Of a stretch of 9,876 bases of DNA, positions 1 to 6,451 are shown piece by piece. The stretch is from Candidatus Njordarchaeota archaeon (GTDB lineage Archaea > Thermoproteota > JANJXX01 > Panguiarchaeales > Panguiarchaeaceae). Positions within the stretch are counted from its first letter, which is position 1; each line of letters begins with the position of its first letter. Under the pieces are notes generated by a model. It saw only the letters and a list, made by a program, of their open reading frames with translations, did no database searches and was not told the origin of the DNA. Both the position numbers and the translations under genes were made by a program. The stretch is taken from contig JAGSHR010000231.1 of the NCBI GenBank assembly GCA_029855985.1, positions 1-9,876 on the forward strand. Direction: 5' to 3'.

Positions 1-228
1 ATATAATACTATGTAACACAAGGTATAAAAAATTATCGTGCATACAAACCACAAAATCTGCGTAAAAGACTCTCTGGAACTTGTAATAGGTGCCTAGAAA
101 GGAAACTAAGAAACTGATCACTTCACAAAATTGACATTTAATTTTGAAAATTCGATAGTGAAAATATTAAACAACTGGCAAAATAAAGATGATATCTCTA
201 ATTTTTTTGACATGGAAAAACTATAATA
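1..228. other. Non-coding AT-rich left end
   Basis: This stretch upstream of the YiiX-like gene has no convincing reading frame with a ribosome binding site on either strand, no tRNA-like cloverleaf and no tandem repeats. The only structure I can point to is a perfect palindrome AATTTTGAAAATT at 140-152, which in such AT-rich DNA may be chance. The end of a gene lying to the left of the window could still be hidden in the first bases. Confidence 0.5.
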
Positions 229-257
229 TTTAAATAATGTAATTTATACTTTATATG
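225..257 (+). promoter_or_regulatory. Probable TATA region of the YiiX-like gene
   Basis: Two TATA-like boxes precede the gene: TTTAAATA at 229-236 and TTTATATG at 250-257. Archaeal transcription usually begins about 25 bases downstream of the box. The second would give a start near 280 and a short leader containing the GGAG ribosome binding site at 293-296; the first would start near 258. Assignment is by position and consensus only. Confidence 0.45.
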
Positions 258-305
258 TAACCCCTTTAAATCTAACAGAACAACGCCAAACCGGAGTTGA
301 AGTGT

Positions 306-911
306 ATGAAAAAAATAGTAATGCTGTCCCTCATAGCTCTCCTATTTGCCGGCTTCCTCGTGAATGCAACCAACGTAAAGGCGATTTCCTCCGGCGATGG
401 TACCAACTCTCTCTCGCCACTATATGCCAAGCCGGGAGATATAATCCTAACAAAGGGAAGTATCTTTGACTTATTAGTACCAGGTTACTGGACCCATGCA
501 GAAATGTACATTGGGTATCAGTATAGATACGACCCAGCAAGAGGATATTGGCATTGGGATTACTACGTTGTTCACTCGAATAAACAAGGAGTTCACTACT
601 CAACTTGGGCTGACGCAGTGTGGAGTGCAGATGAAGCAGCAATTATCAGAGTTGCTACGAGCGATTATTACAGATCTTTAGCCGTATCTTTTGCTGAATC
701 TAAGGTAGGTTACCCCTATGATTACTGGTGGTTATCCAAGCAAGTGTTAGGTAGTTCCTATTATTGTTCTGAGTTAGTTTGGGCAGCTTATAAGTACTAT
801 GGTATTGACATAGATGCTAATCCTGGTTGGTCATGGACATACGCTAATGGTGTTGCTCCACAGGAGCTTTATGATGATGGCGACACTTACTTAATTGCTT
901 ACTCTGATTAA
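306..911 (+). CDS. Secreted YiiX/NlpC-P60-like cysteine hydrolase
   Basis: The protein of 201 residues has a Sec-type signal peptide: Lys-Lys at 2-3, a hydrophobic core at about 4-19 and a plausible cleavage after the VKA at 24-26. The mature part matches the permuted papain-fold YiiX/YebB group of the NlpC/P60 superfamily. A conserved PGDIIL (43-48) leads to WTHAEMYIG (62-70) with the candidate catalytic His64, then GYPYD (135-139), and finally YYCSEL (152-157) with the candidate nucleophile Cys154. His before Cys is the permuted order. Family members cleave amide or ester bonds in peptides, cell-wall or lipid substrates; the archaeal substrate is unknown. I chose ATG 306 because GGAG at 293-296 sits 9 bases before it; an in-frame TTG at 297 would directly abut that motif. 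The first 50 or so codons favour C-ending codons more than the rest. It appears monocistronic. Confidence 0.8.
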   Translation: MKKIVMLSLIALLFAGFLVNATNVKAISSGDGTNSLSPLYAKPGDIILTKGSIFDLLVPGYWTHAEMYIGYQYRYDPARGYWHWDYYVVHSNKQGVHYSTWADAVWSADEAAIIRVATSDYYRSLAVSFAESKVGYPYDYWWLSKQVLGSSYYCSELVWAAYKYYGIDIDANPGWSWTYANGVAPQELYDDGDTYLIAYSD

Positions 912-932
912 AATTCGGATAAGGAGAAAATT

Positions 933-980
933 ATGATTTCTTTTTCTATCTTTTCTCTATTTTTTACTCAGCTTCTTTGA
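933..980 (+). CDS. Possible 15-residue hydrophobic micro-ORF
   Basis: An AAGGAG at 921-926 stands 6 bases before ATG 933, the best Shine-Dalgarno arrangement in this region, and opens a frame reading MISFSIFSLFFTQLL before TGA at 978-980. It starts 21 bases after the stop of the YiiX-like gene. The peptide would be almost wholly hydrophobic. The same bases are T-rich and could simply be the transcript end of the upstream gene, with the ribosome binding site a coincidence. No homology can be claimed for so short a peptide, and expression is uncertain. Confidence 0.2.
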   Translation: MISFSIFSLFFTQLL

Positions 981-1035
981 AGAAAGTTTAGATTTTTGTC
1001 TAGGTTATTATTTTCCTTTTATATTGGTTATTTTT
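937..1035 (+). terminator. T-rich transcript end after the YiiX-like gene
   Basis: Several runs of T on the coding strand (937-966, 992-997, 1010-1020 and 1030-1035) follow the stop codon at 911. Archaeal RNA polymerase terminates at such U-tracts without needing a hairpin. A short imperfect dyad around CTTCTTTGAAGAAAG lies at 972-986, which may help or be incidental. Confidence 0.45.
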
Positions 1036-1036
1036 C

Positions 1037-1055
1037 TAGAATATATTTAATTCTA
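1037..1055 (+). promoter_or_regulatory. Dyad enclosing a TATA-like box before padR
   Basis: TAGAATATATTTAATTCTA is a perfect 6-bp inverted repeat (TAGAAT / ATTCTA) with a 7-base centre containing a TATA-like ATATTTAA. A transcript from this box would begin near 1072 and have a leader of about 55 bases. A dyad laid over the promoter of a repressor gene is the usual arrangement for autoregulation, but the site does not match the ATGT-N-ACAT type of operator known for some PadR proteins. Confidence 0.35.
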
Positions 1056-1087
1056 TATAGATGTTCAATATAATGGCAAGCGTGGCG

Positions 1088-1110
1088 TTTAAAAGGAATC
1101 TCAGTAGATT
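1088..1110 (+). promoter_or_regulatory. TATA-like box and second dyad just before padR
   Basis: TTTAAAAG at 1088-1095 is an alternative TATA box that would start transcription near 1117, leaving a very short leader. Right after it AATCT-CAGT-AGATT (1097-1110) forms a 5-bp inverted repeat. A protein bound here would block initiation from either proposed promoter, so it is a candidate operator. Evidence is position and symmetry only. Confidence 0.3.
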
Positions 1111-1127
1111 GAATCCGGGGTTCTTTT

Positions 1128-1496
1128 TTGAGTACTTTAGATGCGGGAAAATTAAAAAAGATATTGGATAAATATAGGAAAAGCTTTTTCTCCGGTCTCT
1201 ATGCGTATCTTATTTTACTAACTATGGAGGAGAAAGGCGAACCAACATACGGTTACGAGATAGCTAAAATGGTTGAATTAAAAACCCAAGGCTTTGTAAA
1301 GTTAACTATGGGTACCCTTTACCCCATTTTAAAGAAACTTGAAAAAGATGGTATTCTGAAGAGCTATTGGGCCGAATCAAAAGATGGTCCTCCAAGAAAG
1401 TATTATGTTATAACGGATTTGGGAAAAGATTTCTTAAAAGAGGTTAAAAAACTGTGGAAAGCCCTTAGAAAAAGCATAGATGAGTATTCGGGGTGA
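1128..1496 (+). CDS. PadR-family transcriptional regulator
   Basis: At 122 residues this is a typical small PadR protein: a winged helix followed by a C-terminal helix for dimerisation. GYEIA (42-46) marks the second helix, MGTLYPILKKLEKDGIL (61-77) is the recognition helix running into the wing, and PPRKYYVITDLG (88-99) is the classic second wing strand; residues 100-118 form the last helix. PadR proteins usually repress a neighbouring membrane or efflux gene and their own gene, with derepression by a ligand. The only usable start is TTG 1128: a stop codon lies at 1110, no in-frame ATG precedes the domain, and GGGG at 1117-1120 is the nearest ribosome binding site. The reading frame runs into the SdpI-like gene, its likely target, and two dyads lie upstream. 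Confidence 0.9.
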   Translation: MSTLDAGKLKKILDKYRKSFFSGLYAYLILLTMEEKGEPTYGYEIAKMVELKTQGFVKLTMGTLYPILKKLEKDGILKSYWAESKDGPPRKYYVITDLGKDFLKEVKKLWKALRKSIDEYSG

Positions 1497-1503
1497 CCGT
1501 GGA

Positions 1504-2370
1504 TTGAATGATTTCGGATTGTTCGCAGGAATTCTCTTTATCGTTTTTGGGTTGATCTTGAGTATAGTTGCGCCACTTATTGGCCCAAACGTTTTTATTG
1601 GATTCCGAATAGGTTACACTTACGCCGATAAGCGTGTTTGGAATAAAGTAAACATTATAGTTGGTTTATTAATGATGTTAGTAGGATTTTTCTTCCTCTT
1701 AAGTTCTTACTTCTTCGAATTAACTACTGAGACCTACACAGTGTTAATAGTGTCTGGAAGCGCTATAATTTTTGTTTTTGGGTATTGGTATGCGCGAGAG
1801 TTAGCTGAGAAGTATTTATCGTTTGAACCCATTGAAGGTGAGATTATAGGTCCGCTAAAACCATTTCAATTGATGGCACTGGAGAAACTTATCTTTATTT
1901 GTTCTTATGCTGTTTATAACGTGTTTCTTCTATTAATTTACCTATCTGGTTCACCAGTTCCATTAAATTTTAGTTTCTCTGGTGAGCCCTCAAACTTTGT
2001 TTCCGCGAAGGAGGTCGCTTTTATTTTTGGTGTTTTGGGTGTCATTTGGTTCATAATAGGGCTAATATTTATTGTGTTAGGTTTGAAAAAGCCGATAATA
2101 CTTCACGCTGGATTGCTATCGAAGAGGTGGGGTCGCGATATTGTCTTTAAAATAGTTATTTACTCTGTCATGATCCAGTTCATTACGATGGATATAATCC
2201 TACTCTCACTGTATATTTATCAGGAAACGGGGCAGCTTTTGCTCTCAAACGTTTACTTCCTTTTTTCTATAGTTATTTTTTCGTATTTTCCCTTAATCTA
2301 CGCTGTTTATCGAAGGGTTAAGATAGGGAAACTAATAAAAATGTCCAAAGAGAATTCGGTGGAGAGGTAA
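1504..2370 (+). CDS. SdpI-like multi-pass membrane protein
   Basis: This protein of 288 residues has about seven predicted membrane helices. The segment from Ile32 to Trp46 carries the SdpI-family signature, a Gly-x-Arg-x-x-x-Thr block followed by Val-Trp, between the first and second helices. SdpI of Bacillus is an immunity and signalling protein next to its own repressor gene; archaeal members are little studied. The C-terminal half adds four helices and a conserved-looking basic loop (Lys-Lys, then SKRWGRD) not present in the minimal SdpI. I prefer TTG 1504, because GGTGA at 1492-1496, overlapping the padR stop, is a good ribosome binding site 7 bases before it. ATG 1480 is an in-frame alternative that lacks one and would add 8 residues. 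Pairing with PadR suggests repressor and target in one transcript. The substrate or toxin partner is unknown. Confidence 0.7.
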   Translation: MNDFGLFAGILFIVFGLILSIVAPLIGPNVFIGFRIGYTYADKRVWNKVNIIVGLLMMLVGFFFLLSSYFFELTTETYTVLIVSGSAIIFVFGYWYARELAEKYLSFEPIEGEIIGPLKPFQLMALEKLIFICSYAVYNVFLLLIYLSGSPVPLNFSFSGEPSNFVSAKEVAFIFGVLGVIWFIIGLIFIVLGLKKPIILHAGLLSKRWGRDIVFKIVIYSVMIQFITMDIILLSLYIYQETGQLLLSNVYFLFSIVIFSYFPLIYAVYRRVKIGKLIKMSKENSVER

Positions 2371-2382
2371 ATTTGCGAAATG

Positions 2383-2410
2383 TTAATAAACTTCTTTAAT
2401 AAAATTTTTT
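2383..2410 (+). promoter_or_regulatory. AT-rich spacer with TATA-like repeat and T-tract
   Basis: The 64-base gap between the SdpI-like and MFS genes contains TTAATAAA at 2383-2390 and again within TTTAATAAAA at 2395-2404, followed by six T at 2405-2410. It could be a weak internal promoter for the transporter (start near 2425) or a leaky terminator of the upstream pair. Nothing distinguishes the two from sequence alone. Confidence 0.25.
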
Positions 2411-2434
2411 CAAGTGTGTTCGTGAAGTGATGTT

Positions 2435-3592
2435 ATGCTAGGGAATTCTAAGGTCCCGTTGCTTCGGAACGTTTACGTGGCAACTGTCTACTGGGGTTTT
2501 GTTAATATTCCACTGTTTATAATCTATACTTATTTCACGATTTATTTGTATAATAGTGGTTTAGAACCAAGCAAAATTGGTTTAATATTTGCTTTTGGGA
2601 GTCTTGCGAACATTATTGGTTACCTTGTGGGAGGAATAAACACGGATCTAATCGGAAGAAGGGAATCAATGACGATAGGGACAATACTAGTTGGGGTATC
2701 AATATACTTTCTCCCAACGTTAAACGAGTTTTTCCCAATATTAATTAATTACTTTGTGTACATGGCTGGTTTCTCCCTTTTCTTTGTCAGCCTGAACACA
2801 TTATTGGGTGACAGTTTAACAAGTGAAACATACCAAAAGTACTCTGCGATAGCATACGGTGTCTCAAAAGTCCCGAGTATTTTCGCAATACTCGTTTTCA
2901 TAATATTTTTAAACGAGTACACACTCGGTTACCTCTTGAAGGTGACATTACAATTTTCAGCGATTCTAGTGTTGATTTCAACACTCTTCGTCTTGCTGTT
3001 AAAAGACGTTTACAAAAGTGAAAAACAAGAGAAAAAAATCGAGTTAAAAGTCTTATTCAGCAAAGAAAGACTTCTATTTATTGTTTATATGGCGTTAATC
3101 TATTTTGCTTTCCCAATGTTTTGGGTAATGTTATCCGTGTTTGCAACGAATGACGCGGGACTTAACCTAATAGAATGGGGATTAATAGCACTGGTTTGGT
3201 TCACAGCTTATTCTCCCCTACAAACTCTTTTCAGCAGAATAGCAAACAATATCTCAAGCAAAAAAGGATTCATCCTATCAGCAGTCTTCTTTTCAATAAA
3301 CGGGTTTATACTCATTGTTTCACCAAATATGCTCGGTTTCTTAGTGGCGATTTTTTTCGAGGTTTTAGCGGAAGCAGCCCTATGGCCGATTGTTTTCAAA
3401 GTAGAAATGAATTTAACTGAACCACATTATAGGGGCACATACATTGGTTTGGTCAATATTTTTGGTGCGGTTGCCATGTTTTTTGGTAACTATGTTGGCG
3501 GCACCATATATAGTATTATTGTAGTATTACCAATAGTTTTTGCAGTAGTAGTTTTTGTTATCGGAGCATTATGTTTAGCTATAAAATACTAG
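2435..3592 (+). CDS. Major facilitator superfamily transporter
   Basis: The protein has 385 residues and the hydrophobicity of a 12-helix transporter in two six-helix halves, joined by a charged cytoplasmic loop at about 190-208 (rich in Lys and Glu). The MFS motif A is visible between helices 2 and 3, from Gly66 through Asp71 to GRR at 74-76. There is no N- or C-terminal extra domain; the chain ends right after the last helix. The length fits the drug:H+ antiporter/sugar-type MFS, but I cannot name a substrate. ATG 2435 is preceded by GTGAT at 2427-2431. The gene lies 64 bases after the SdpI-like gene and 16 bases before the hydrogenase protease gene, so it is probably part of the PadR-led transcript, possibly as an exporter under PadR control. 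Confidence 0.85.
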   Translation: MLGNSKVPLLRNVYVATVYWGFVNIPLFIIYTYFTIYLYNSGLEPSKIGLIFAFGSLANIIGYLVGGINTDLIGRRESMTIGTILVGVSIYFLPTLNEFFPILINYFVYMAGFSLFFVSLNTLLGDSLTSETYQKYSAIAYGVSKVPSIFAILVFIIFLNEYTLGYLLKVTLQFSAILVLISTLFVLLLKDVYKSEKQEKKIELKVLFSKERLLFIVYMALIYFAFPMFWVMLSVFATNDAGLNLIEWGLIALVWFTAYSPLQTLFSRIANNISSKKGFILSAVFFSINGFILIVSPNMLGFLVAIFFEVLAEAALWPIVFKVEMNLTEPHYRGTYIGLVNIFGAVAMFFGNYVGGTIYSIIVVLPIVFAVVVFVIGALCLAIKY

Positions 3593-3608
3593 TTTCAAGG
3601 GTGATTAA

Positions 3609-4088
3609 TTGGGGCTACACGGTTCTGATAAACTCATAGAGTTTCTAAATAATTGTAGGAAGATTGTTATTGTTGGAATAGGTAATCCCTTATCTCCAAT
3701 TGATAGAATTGGAGTAGAAGTTTGCAATTTTATAACTGAGAGTGCGCCCGATTTAAGTGTTGAAATAGCGTTAAACACCCCTGAAAACGTTTTATCAAAA
3801 TACTTGAATAGCAACTATACGCATATCCTTGTTATTGACGCAATAGATGCCGGTTTACCGGTAGGAGACCTTGTTTTTTTGAGACCAGAGGAAGTGTCTT
3901 CTGAAACCTTGACAACACACACGATCCCGATAAATTTAATGTTGAAGGCCTTAGAATCGGAAGACAAACGAACCCTAATATTGGGTATTCAAATTCCAAC
4001 AAATAGAGGATTCAATGAAGAAGATCTCCAAATGATTTTTTCTTCTGTTAGGAGAGTGTTAAATATCATTTTAGAAAAATGTGAATGA
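3609..4088 (+). CDS. Hydrogenase maturation protease (HycI/HybD family)
   Basis: The family removes a C-terminal peptide from the large subunit of [NiFe]-hydrogenases after nickel insertion, acting in the cytoplasm. At 159 residues the length is typical. The opening IVGIGNPL (21-28) is the family hallmark, and the three metal ligands known from E. coli HybD (Glu16, Asp62, His93) align with Asp32, Asp77 in VIDAIDAG, and His104 in TTHTIP. LGIQIP is the usual late strand. One oddity: the acidic pair normally found near Asp32 is reduced, its first position being Ile31. TTG 3609 is the only reasonable start and has a strong GGGTGAT at 3599-3605. It follows the MFS gene by 16 bases. No hydrogenase subunit gene is in this window, so the target must lie elsewhere. 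Confidence 0.88.
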   Translation: MGLHGSDKLIEFLNNCRKIVIVGIGNPLSPIDRIGVEVCNFITESAPDLSVEIALNTPENVLSKYLNSNYTHILVIDAIDAGLPVGDLVFLRPEEVSSETLTTHTIPINLMLKALESEDKRTLILGIQIPTNRGFNEEDLQMIFSSVRRVLNIILEKCE

Positions 4089-4093
4089 GAGTT

Positions 4094-4127
4094 TATTTGG
4101 TTTTTGTCAGACGGGGTCTTTCTCTTC
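4094..4127 (+). terminator. Possible terminator of the PadR-to-protease run
   Basis: After the protease stop codon there is a T-rich run (4095-4105), then a short AGAC-GGG-GTCT hairpin at 4109-4119 followed by TTTCTCTTC. The stem has only four pairs. The region lies between convergent genes, where a transcript end is expected. Confidence 0.3.
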
Positions 4128-4201
4128 ATGTGTTTCTGTTCGCGAAACCATCATCATCCAATTATTTGTATTTGCGTTGATTGTTTTTAAGGTTCTTCTT
4201 T

Positions 4202-4885
4202 CTATGCTTTTTCCTTTAAGAGTACCTTTAGCCATATAGGTTCCGTTAGGTAGAATGTTGTGTTGCCACCTATTATCACATCGGGGGATTTTATTTGCAT
4301 TTTATACAATCCATGATATTTGAGAAGATGGGTGTCGATCTTCGTTTTCTCCACAATCGTTTCATTGGGTTGTAATAGGAAGCGTTCCTCTCTTTCCCCT
4401 CTTGGAGTCAAGGTTAGGAATTGGCTTCCATTTATATCATAGAAGATAATTGTGAAGAGTAGGGATCCCTTTCGGACAACCTCTAATGGTTTCTCCATCT
4501 TGTTTGTAAAGTGTATATCCATTGAAATAGTTTCGCCCATAGCATACCTTGTTCCATAGTGCAGAAAGGCGTGTATTTCTACTTCCTCGTTTGCAAAACT
4601 TAGTACTGCAGTCTTCTTTTCTGCTTCTTTTTCGTTAACGAGGTAAAAAGTGAGAGCCTCATCAAATTCCTTGCTCAGTTTTATTAGTTGGGTTACCAGA
4701 TCATATTTAAGGTTAGATACAAGTTCAATCTCACTTGTAGTTTCTGGGAAGTCGAAATAGTACTCCTCAATGTTTTCTCTCTTGTCAATGTAATACAGAT
4801 TTAAACCGAACGATAATAACTCGTCCAAAATCCTATCAACATGACTCTTAATTTGTTCCCTATCTATCTTTATTTTTAACAACAA
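4202..4885 (-). CDS. Hypothetical protein with BsuPI-like beta domain
   Basis: I do not recognise a named family. The protein (227 residues) has no signal peptide or membrane helix. The first 90 residues are mostly helical and charged, with a Tyr-rich patch (YYIDKRENIEEYYFDF). The last 130 are strand-rich and show the spacing of a BsuPI-like (intracellular proteinase inhibitor) immunoglobulin fold: a strand ending in HFTNKMEKPLEV, then FTIIFYDINGSQF, a LLQPNETIVEK turn and HGLYKMQI near the end. Such domains usually bind other proteins; I infer no enzyme activity. I chose TTG 4885 because GGGGAG at 4897-4892 sits 6 bases ahead of it; TTG 4918 is in frame but lacks a binding site and would be nearly leaderless. 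It diverges from the permease gene and converges on the protease gene. Confidence 0.6.
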   Translation of the reverse strand: MLLKIKIDREQIKSHVDRILDELLSFGLNLYYIDKRENIEEYYFDFPETTSEIELVSNLKYDLVTQLIKLSKEFDEALTFYLVNEKEAEKKTAVLSFANEEVEIHAFLHYGTRYAMGETISMDIHFTNKMEKPLEVVRKGSLLFTIIFYDINGSQFLTLTPRGEREERFLLQPNETIVEKTKIDTHLLKYHGLYKMQIKSPDVIIGGNTTFYLTEPIWLKVLLKEKA

Positions 4886-4950
4886 TAATATCTCCCCAAT
4901 TTTTGAGTTATTAACCAAGTTTTATTGAAATGTCGTTGCTTTATCAAACC

Positions 4951-4982
4951 TATAATTGATGTATTTTTGCGAGCATTTAAAA
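4951..4982 (-). promoter_or_regulatory. TATA candidates for the BsuPI-like gene
   Basis: Reading the minus strand, TTTTAAAT (4982-4975) and AATTATAG (4958-4951) are TATA-like boxes that would start transcription near 4953 or 4928. Either gives a leader that includes the GGGGAG site used for TTG 4885. The inverted repeat at 4988-5005 lies immediately upstream of the first box. Confidence 0.35.
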
Positions 4983-4987
4983 CAATT

Positions 4988-5005
4988 AGGAACTCACAAG
5001 TTCCT
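4988..5005. promoter_or_regulatory. Perfect 7-bp inverted repeat, candidate operator
   Basis: AGGAACTCACAAGTTCCT consists of two perfect 7-base arms around a 4-base CACA centre, in the middle of the region between two divergent genes. It abuts the TATA box of the minus-strand gene on its upstream side, where a transcription factor dimer could act on that gene and, from about 45 bases away, on the permease promoter. The binding protein is unknown. Confidence 0.5.
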
Positions 5006-5025
5006 GCACTGTGTTATTAAGATAG

Positions 5026-5067
5026 GATTAATCGTGGAAATCCTTCGCGTATATAACTAGTATAAAC
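5026..5067 (+). promoter_or_regulatory. Promoter region of the permease gene
   Basis: TATATAA at 5050-5056 and TATAAAC at 5061-5067 are good TATA candidates, predicting starts near 5080 or 5090 and a leader of 10-20 bases before GTG 5101. A palindrome GATTAATC lies at 5026-5033, nested in a looser AGGAT (5024-5028) / ATCCT (5040-5044) repeat just upstream, a possible second regulator site. Confidence 0.4.
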
Positions 5068-5100
5068 AATACCTTTTTGTAAATATTTAATTATGGGTCA

Positions 5101-6261
5101 GTGGTAGTTATTATTTGCGTGTTAAAAGTGGGGAAGGAGATAGCTATCATTGGGCAAAGAATCAAGGGTTTCATCAGTGGCGAACCTCTTCTTTTTGTAC
5201 TTATTTTAATTTTGGTTGTTGAAATCCTGTTTTTCCCAAGTTATATTCCAGTTTTACCTTTTCTCGTTGAATGGAACACTATTTTCACGATACTTGGACT
5301 CATGGTTGTAACCGAGTTAGTGAAGGAAAGCGGGTTTATCACCTACATCTCTTCTAAAATTATAAGTAATTGCTCTGGTGAAAGATCCTTAGCAATCGTA
5401 ATAGTTACGCTGTCAGCCTTACTCTCAGCTGTCTTCACGAACGATGTTTCCCTCTTCATGATTGTACCGTTGATATTAGAGCTTAGAGATTATTTAGAGG
5501 ATTACGTTAAATTGATAGTTTTCGTGGCTATTGCGGTAAATGTTGGTTCTCTACTAACCCCGATTGGGAACCCCCAGAACATATTTATTTGGCATAAGTG
5601 GGGTTTGTCATTCGGTGATTTTGTGGTCGCTATGTTCCCTCTATTTTTAGTGCTGTATTTTCTCCTTTTGTTTTTTGTTTTCTTCAGTTTTCCCAAAGAT
5701 TACATGATTGAAGAGCCAATAAGTACGATTGAATACAATAAGAGAGATTTCATGTTTTCCTTATTCCTTTTAATCGTTTTTGTTGTTCTCGCTGAGCTCG
5801 ACATCCCAATTATAGGGGCTTTTTTCGTGGTTTCCATAGTAGCCGTTGTTAAAAGAAACATTTTAAATAATGTTGACTGGTTTCTCGTAATATTCTTTGT
5901 ATTGCTCTTCATGGTCATCGGTGTATTCTCAAACTTAACGTTCGTGAGGGAGTTCTTTTTATCACTCTCACTTAGTAATCCTGCAAGTGTGTTTATCGTG
6001 TCTGTGATTGTTTCTCAGGTTATTAGTAATGTTCCCGCAGTTACACTTTTGGCTAATTATATTAACGATTGGGTACCTATCGCGTATGGAGTTAATGTTG
6101 GAGGTAACGGTGTTTTTCTAGCGTCCTTAGCAAATATCATAGCAATCAGATTGTCCAGGGACAGGAGGGCATGGAAGATTTTCCATTTTTATTCGATTTT
6201 GTTTCTGCTAAGCAGTGTGATAATTATATATATGATTTTCTATTGTGGCGGGTGTTATTGA
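5101..6261 (+). CDS. ArsB/NhaD-superfamily (CitMHS-like) permease
   Basis: This 386-residue protein has about ten membrane helices and the two inverted half-repeats of the ion transporter superfamily. In the first half FTND (112-115) and TPIGNPQN (153-160) form the re-entrant hairpin signature; in the second half VISNVPAV (307-314) and GVNVGGNG followed by LASLANI (330-346) are the matching elements. These motifs are typical of ArsB arsenite/antimonite permeases, Na+/H+ antiporters of the NhaD type and some anion or citrate carriers. No arsenic regulator or reductase gene is nearby, so arsenite export is only one option. Start codon choice is uncertain: GTG 5101 has no ribosome binding site, nor do GTG 5119 or 5128, and the first ATG lies inside the second helix; short-leader initiation is likely. 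It is transcribed alone, divergently from the BsuPI-like gene. Confidence 0.82.
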   Translation: MVVIICVLKVGKEIAIIGQRIKGFISGEPLLFVLILILVVEILFFPSYIPVLPFLVEWNTIFTILGLMVVTELVKESGFITYISSKIISNCSGERSLAIVIVTLSALLSAVFTNDVSLFMIVPLILELRDYLEDYVKLIVFVAIAVNVGSLLTPIGNPQNIFIWHKWGLSFGDFVVAMFPLFLVLYFLLLFFVFFSFPKDYMIEEPISTIEYNKRDFMFSLFLLIVFVVLAELDIPIIGAFFVVSIVAVVKRNILNNVDWFLVIFFVLLFMVIGVFSNLTFVREFFLSLSLSNPASVFIVSVIVSQVISNVPAVTLLANYINDWVPIAYGVNVGGNGVFLASLANIIAIRLSRDRRAWKIFHFYSILFLLSSVIIIYMIFYCGGCY

Positions 6262-6394
6262 ACAACTTCTGACAAAAAGCTTTCCATTTGAATTGTATTC
6301 ATTTAATTATTAAATAAATTTAATTAATTTGACCATAATTTATGCTTGATTAATTATTTCCTGTGAACTTTTAAATGGGGGTTTTTTAATAGTA

Positions 6395-6402
6395 TTTATA
6401 AA
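6395..6402 (+). promoter_or_regulatory. TATA box of the GTPase cluster
   Basis: TTTATAAA is a near-ideal archaeal TATA box. It places the transcription start near 6425 and leaves a leader of about 27 bases containing the GGGGGTT ribosome binding region before ATG 6452. A weaker box, TTTTAAA, lies near 6369. The rest of the 190-base gap (6262-6451) is very AT-rich with overlapping TTAATTAA-type palindromes and shows no gene. Confidence 0.55.
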
Positions 6403-6451
6403 ACAAATAGGGCATGCACATTTTTAGTTTGAGTTGAAGGCGGGGGTTAAG

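Noticed and set aside
100..200. Possible C/D box small RNA around CTGA (near 113) and GATGATA (near 188)
   Set aside because: The C-like box deviates from RTGATGA, the boxes are in the wrong order and no paired internal boxes or terminal stem were found.
331..642. A 103-codon open frame on the minus strand inside the hydrolase gene
   Set aside because: It lies opposite a gene with a signal peptide and catalytic motifs, shows no recognisable domain, and has no ribosome binding site; it is a shadow of the real gene.
3175..3420. Short frames on both strands within the MFS gene
   Set aside because: They overlap predicted membrane helices of the transporter in another frame and show no independent start signal.
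4109..4148. A riboswitch or structured RNA between the convergent genes, from two small hairpins (AGAC/GTCT, GTTTC/GAAAC)
   Set aside because: Stems have only 4-5 pairs, there is no conserved aptamer-like core, and the position is at the 3' ends of both genes, so a transcript end is the simpler reading.
5101..6261. Naming the permease arsB with arsenite as substrate
   Set aside because: The motifs are shared by the whole ion transporter superfamily, and no arsR, arsC or arsA homologue is nearby, so substrate assignment is not supported.
6300..6360. AT-rich palindromes as a possible replication origin
   Set aside because: No repeated origin recognition boxes and no cdc6/orc gene nearby; the palindromes are expected in such AT-rich spacer DNA.
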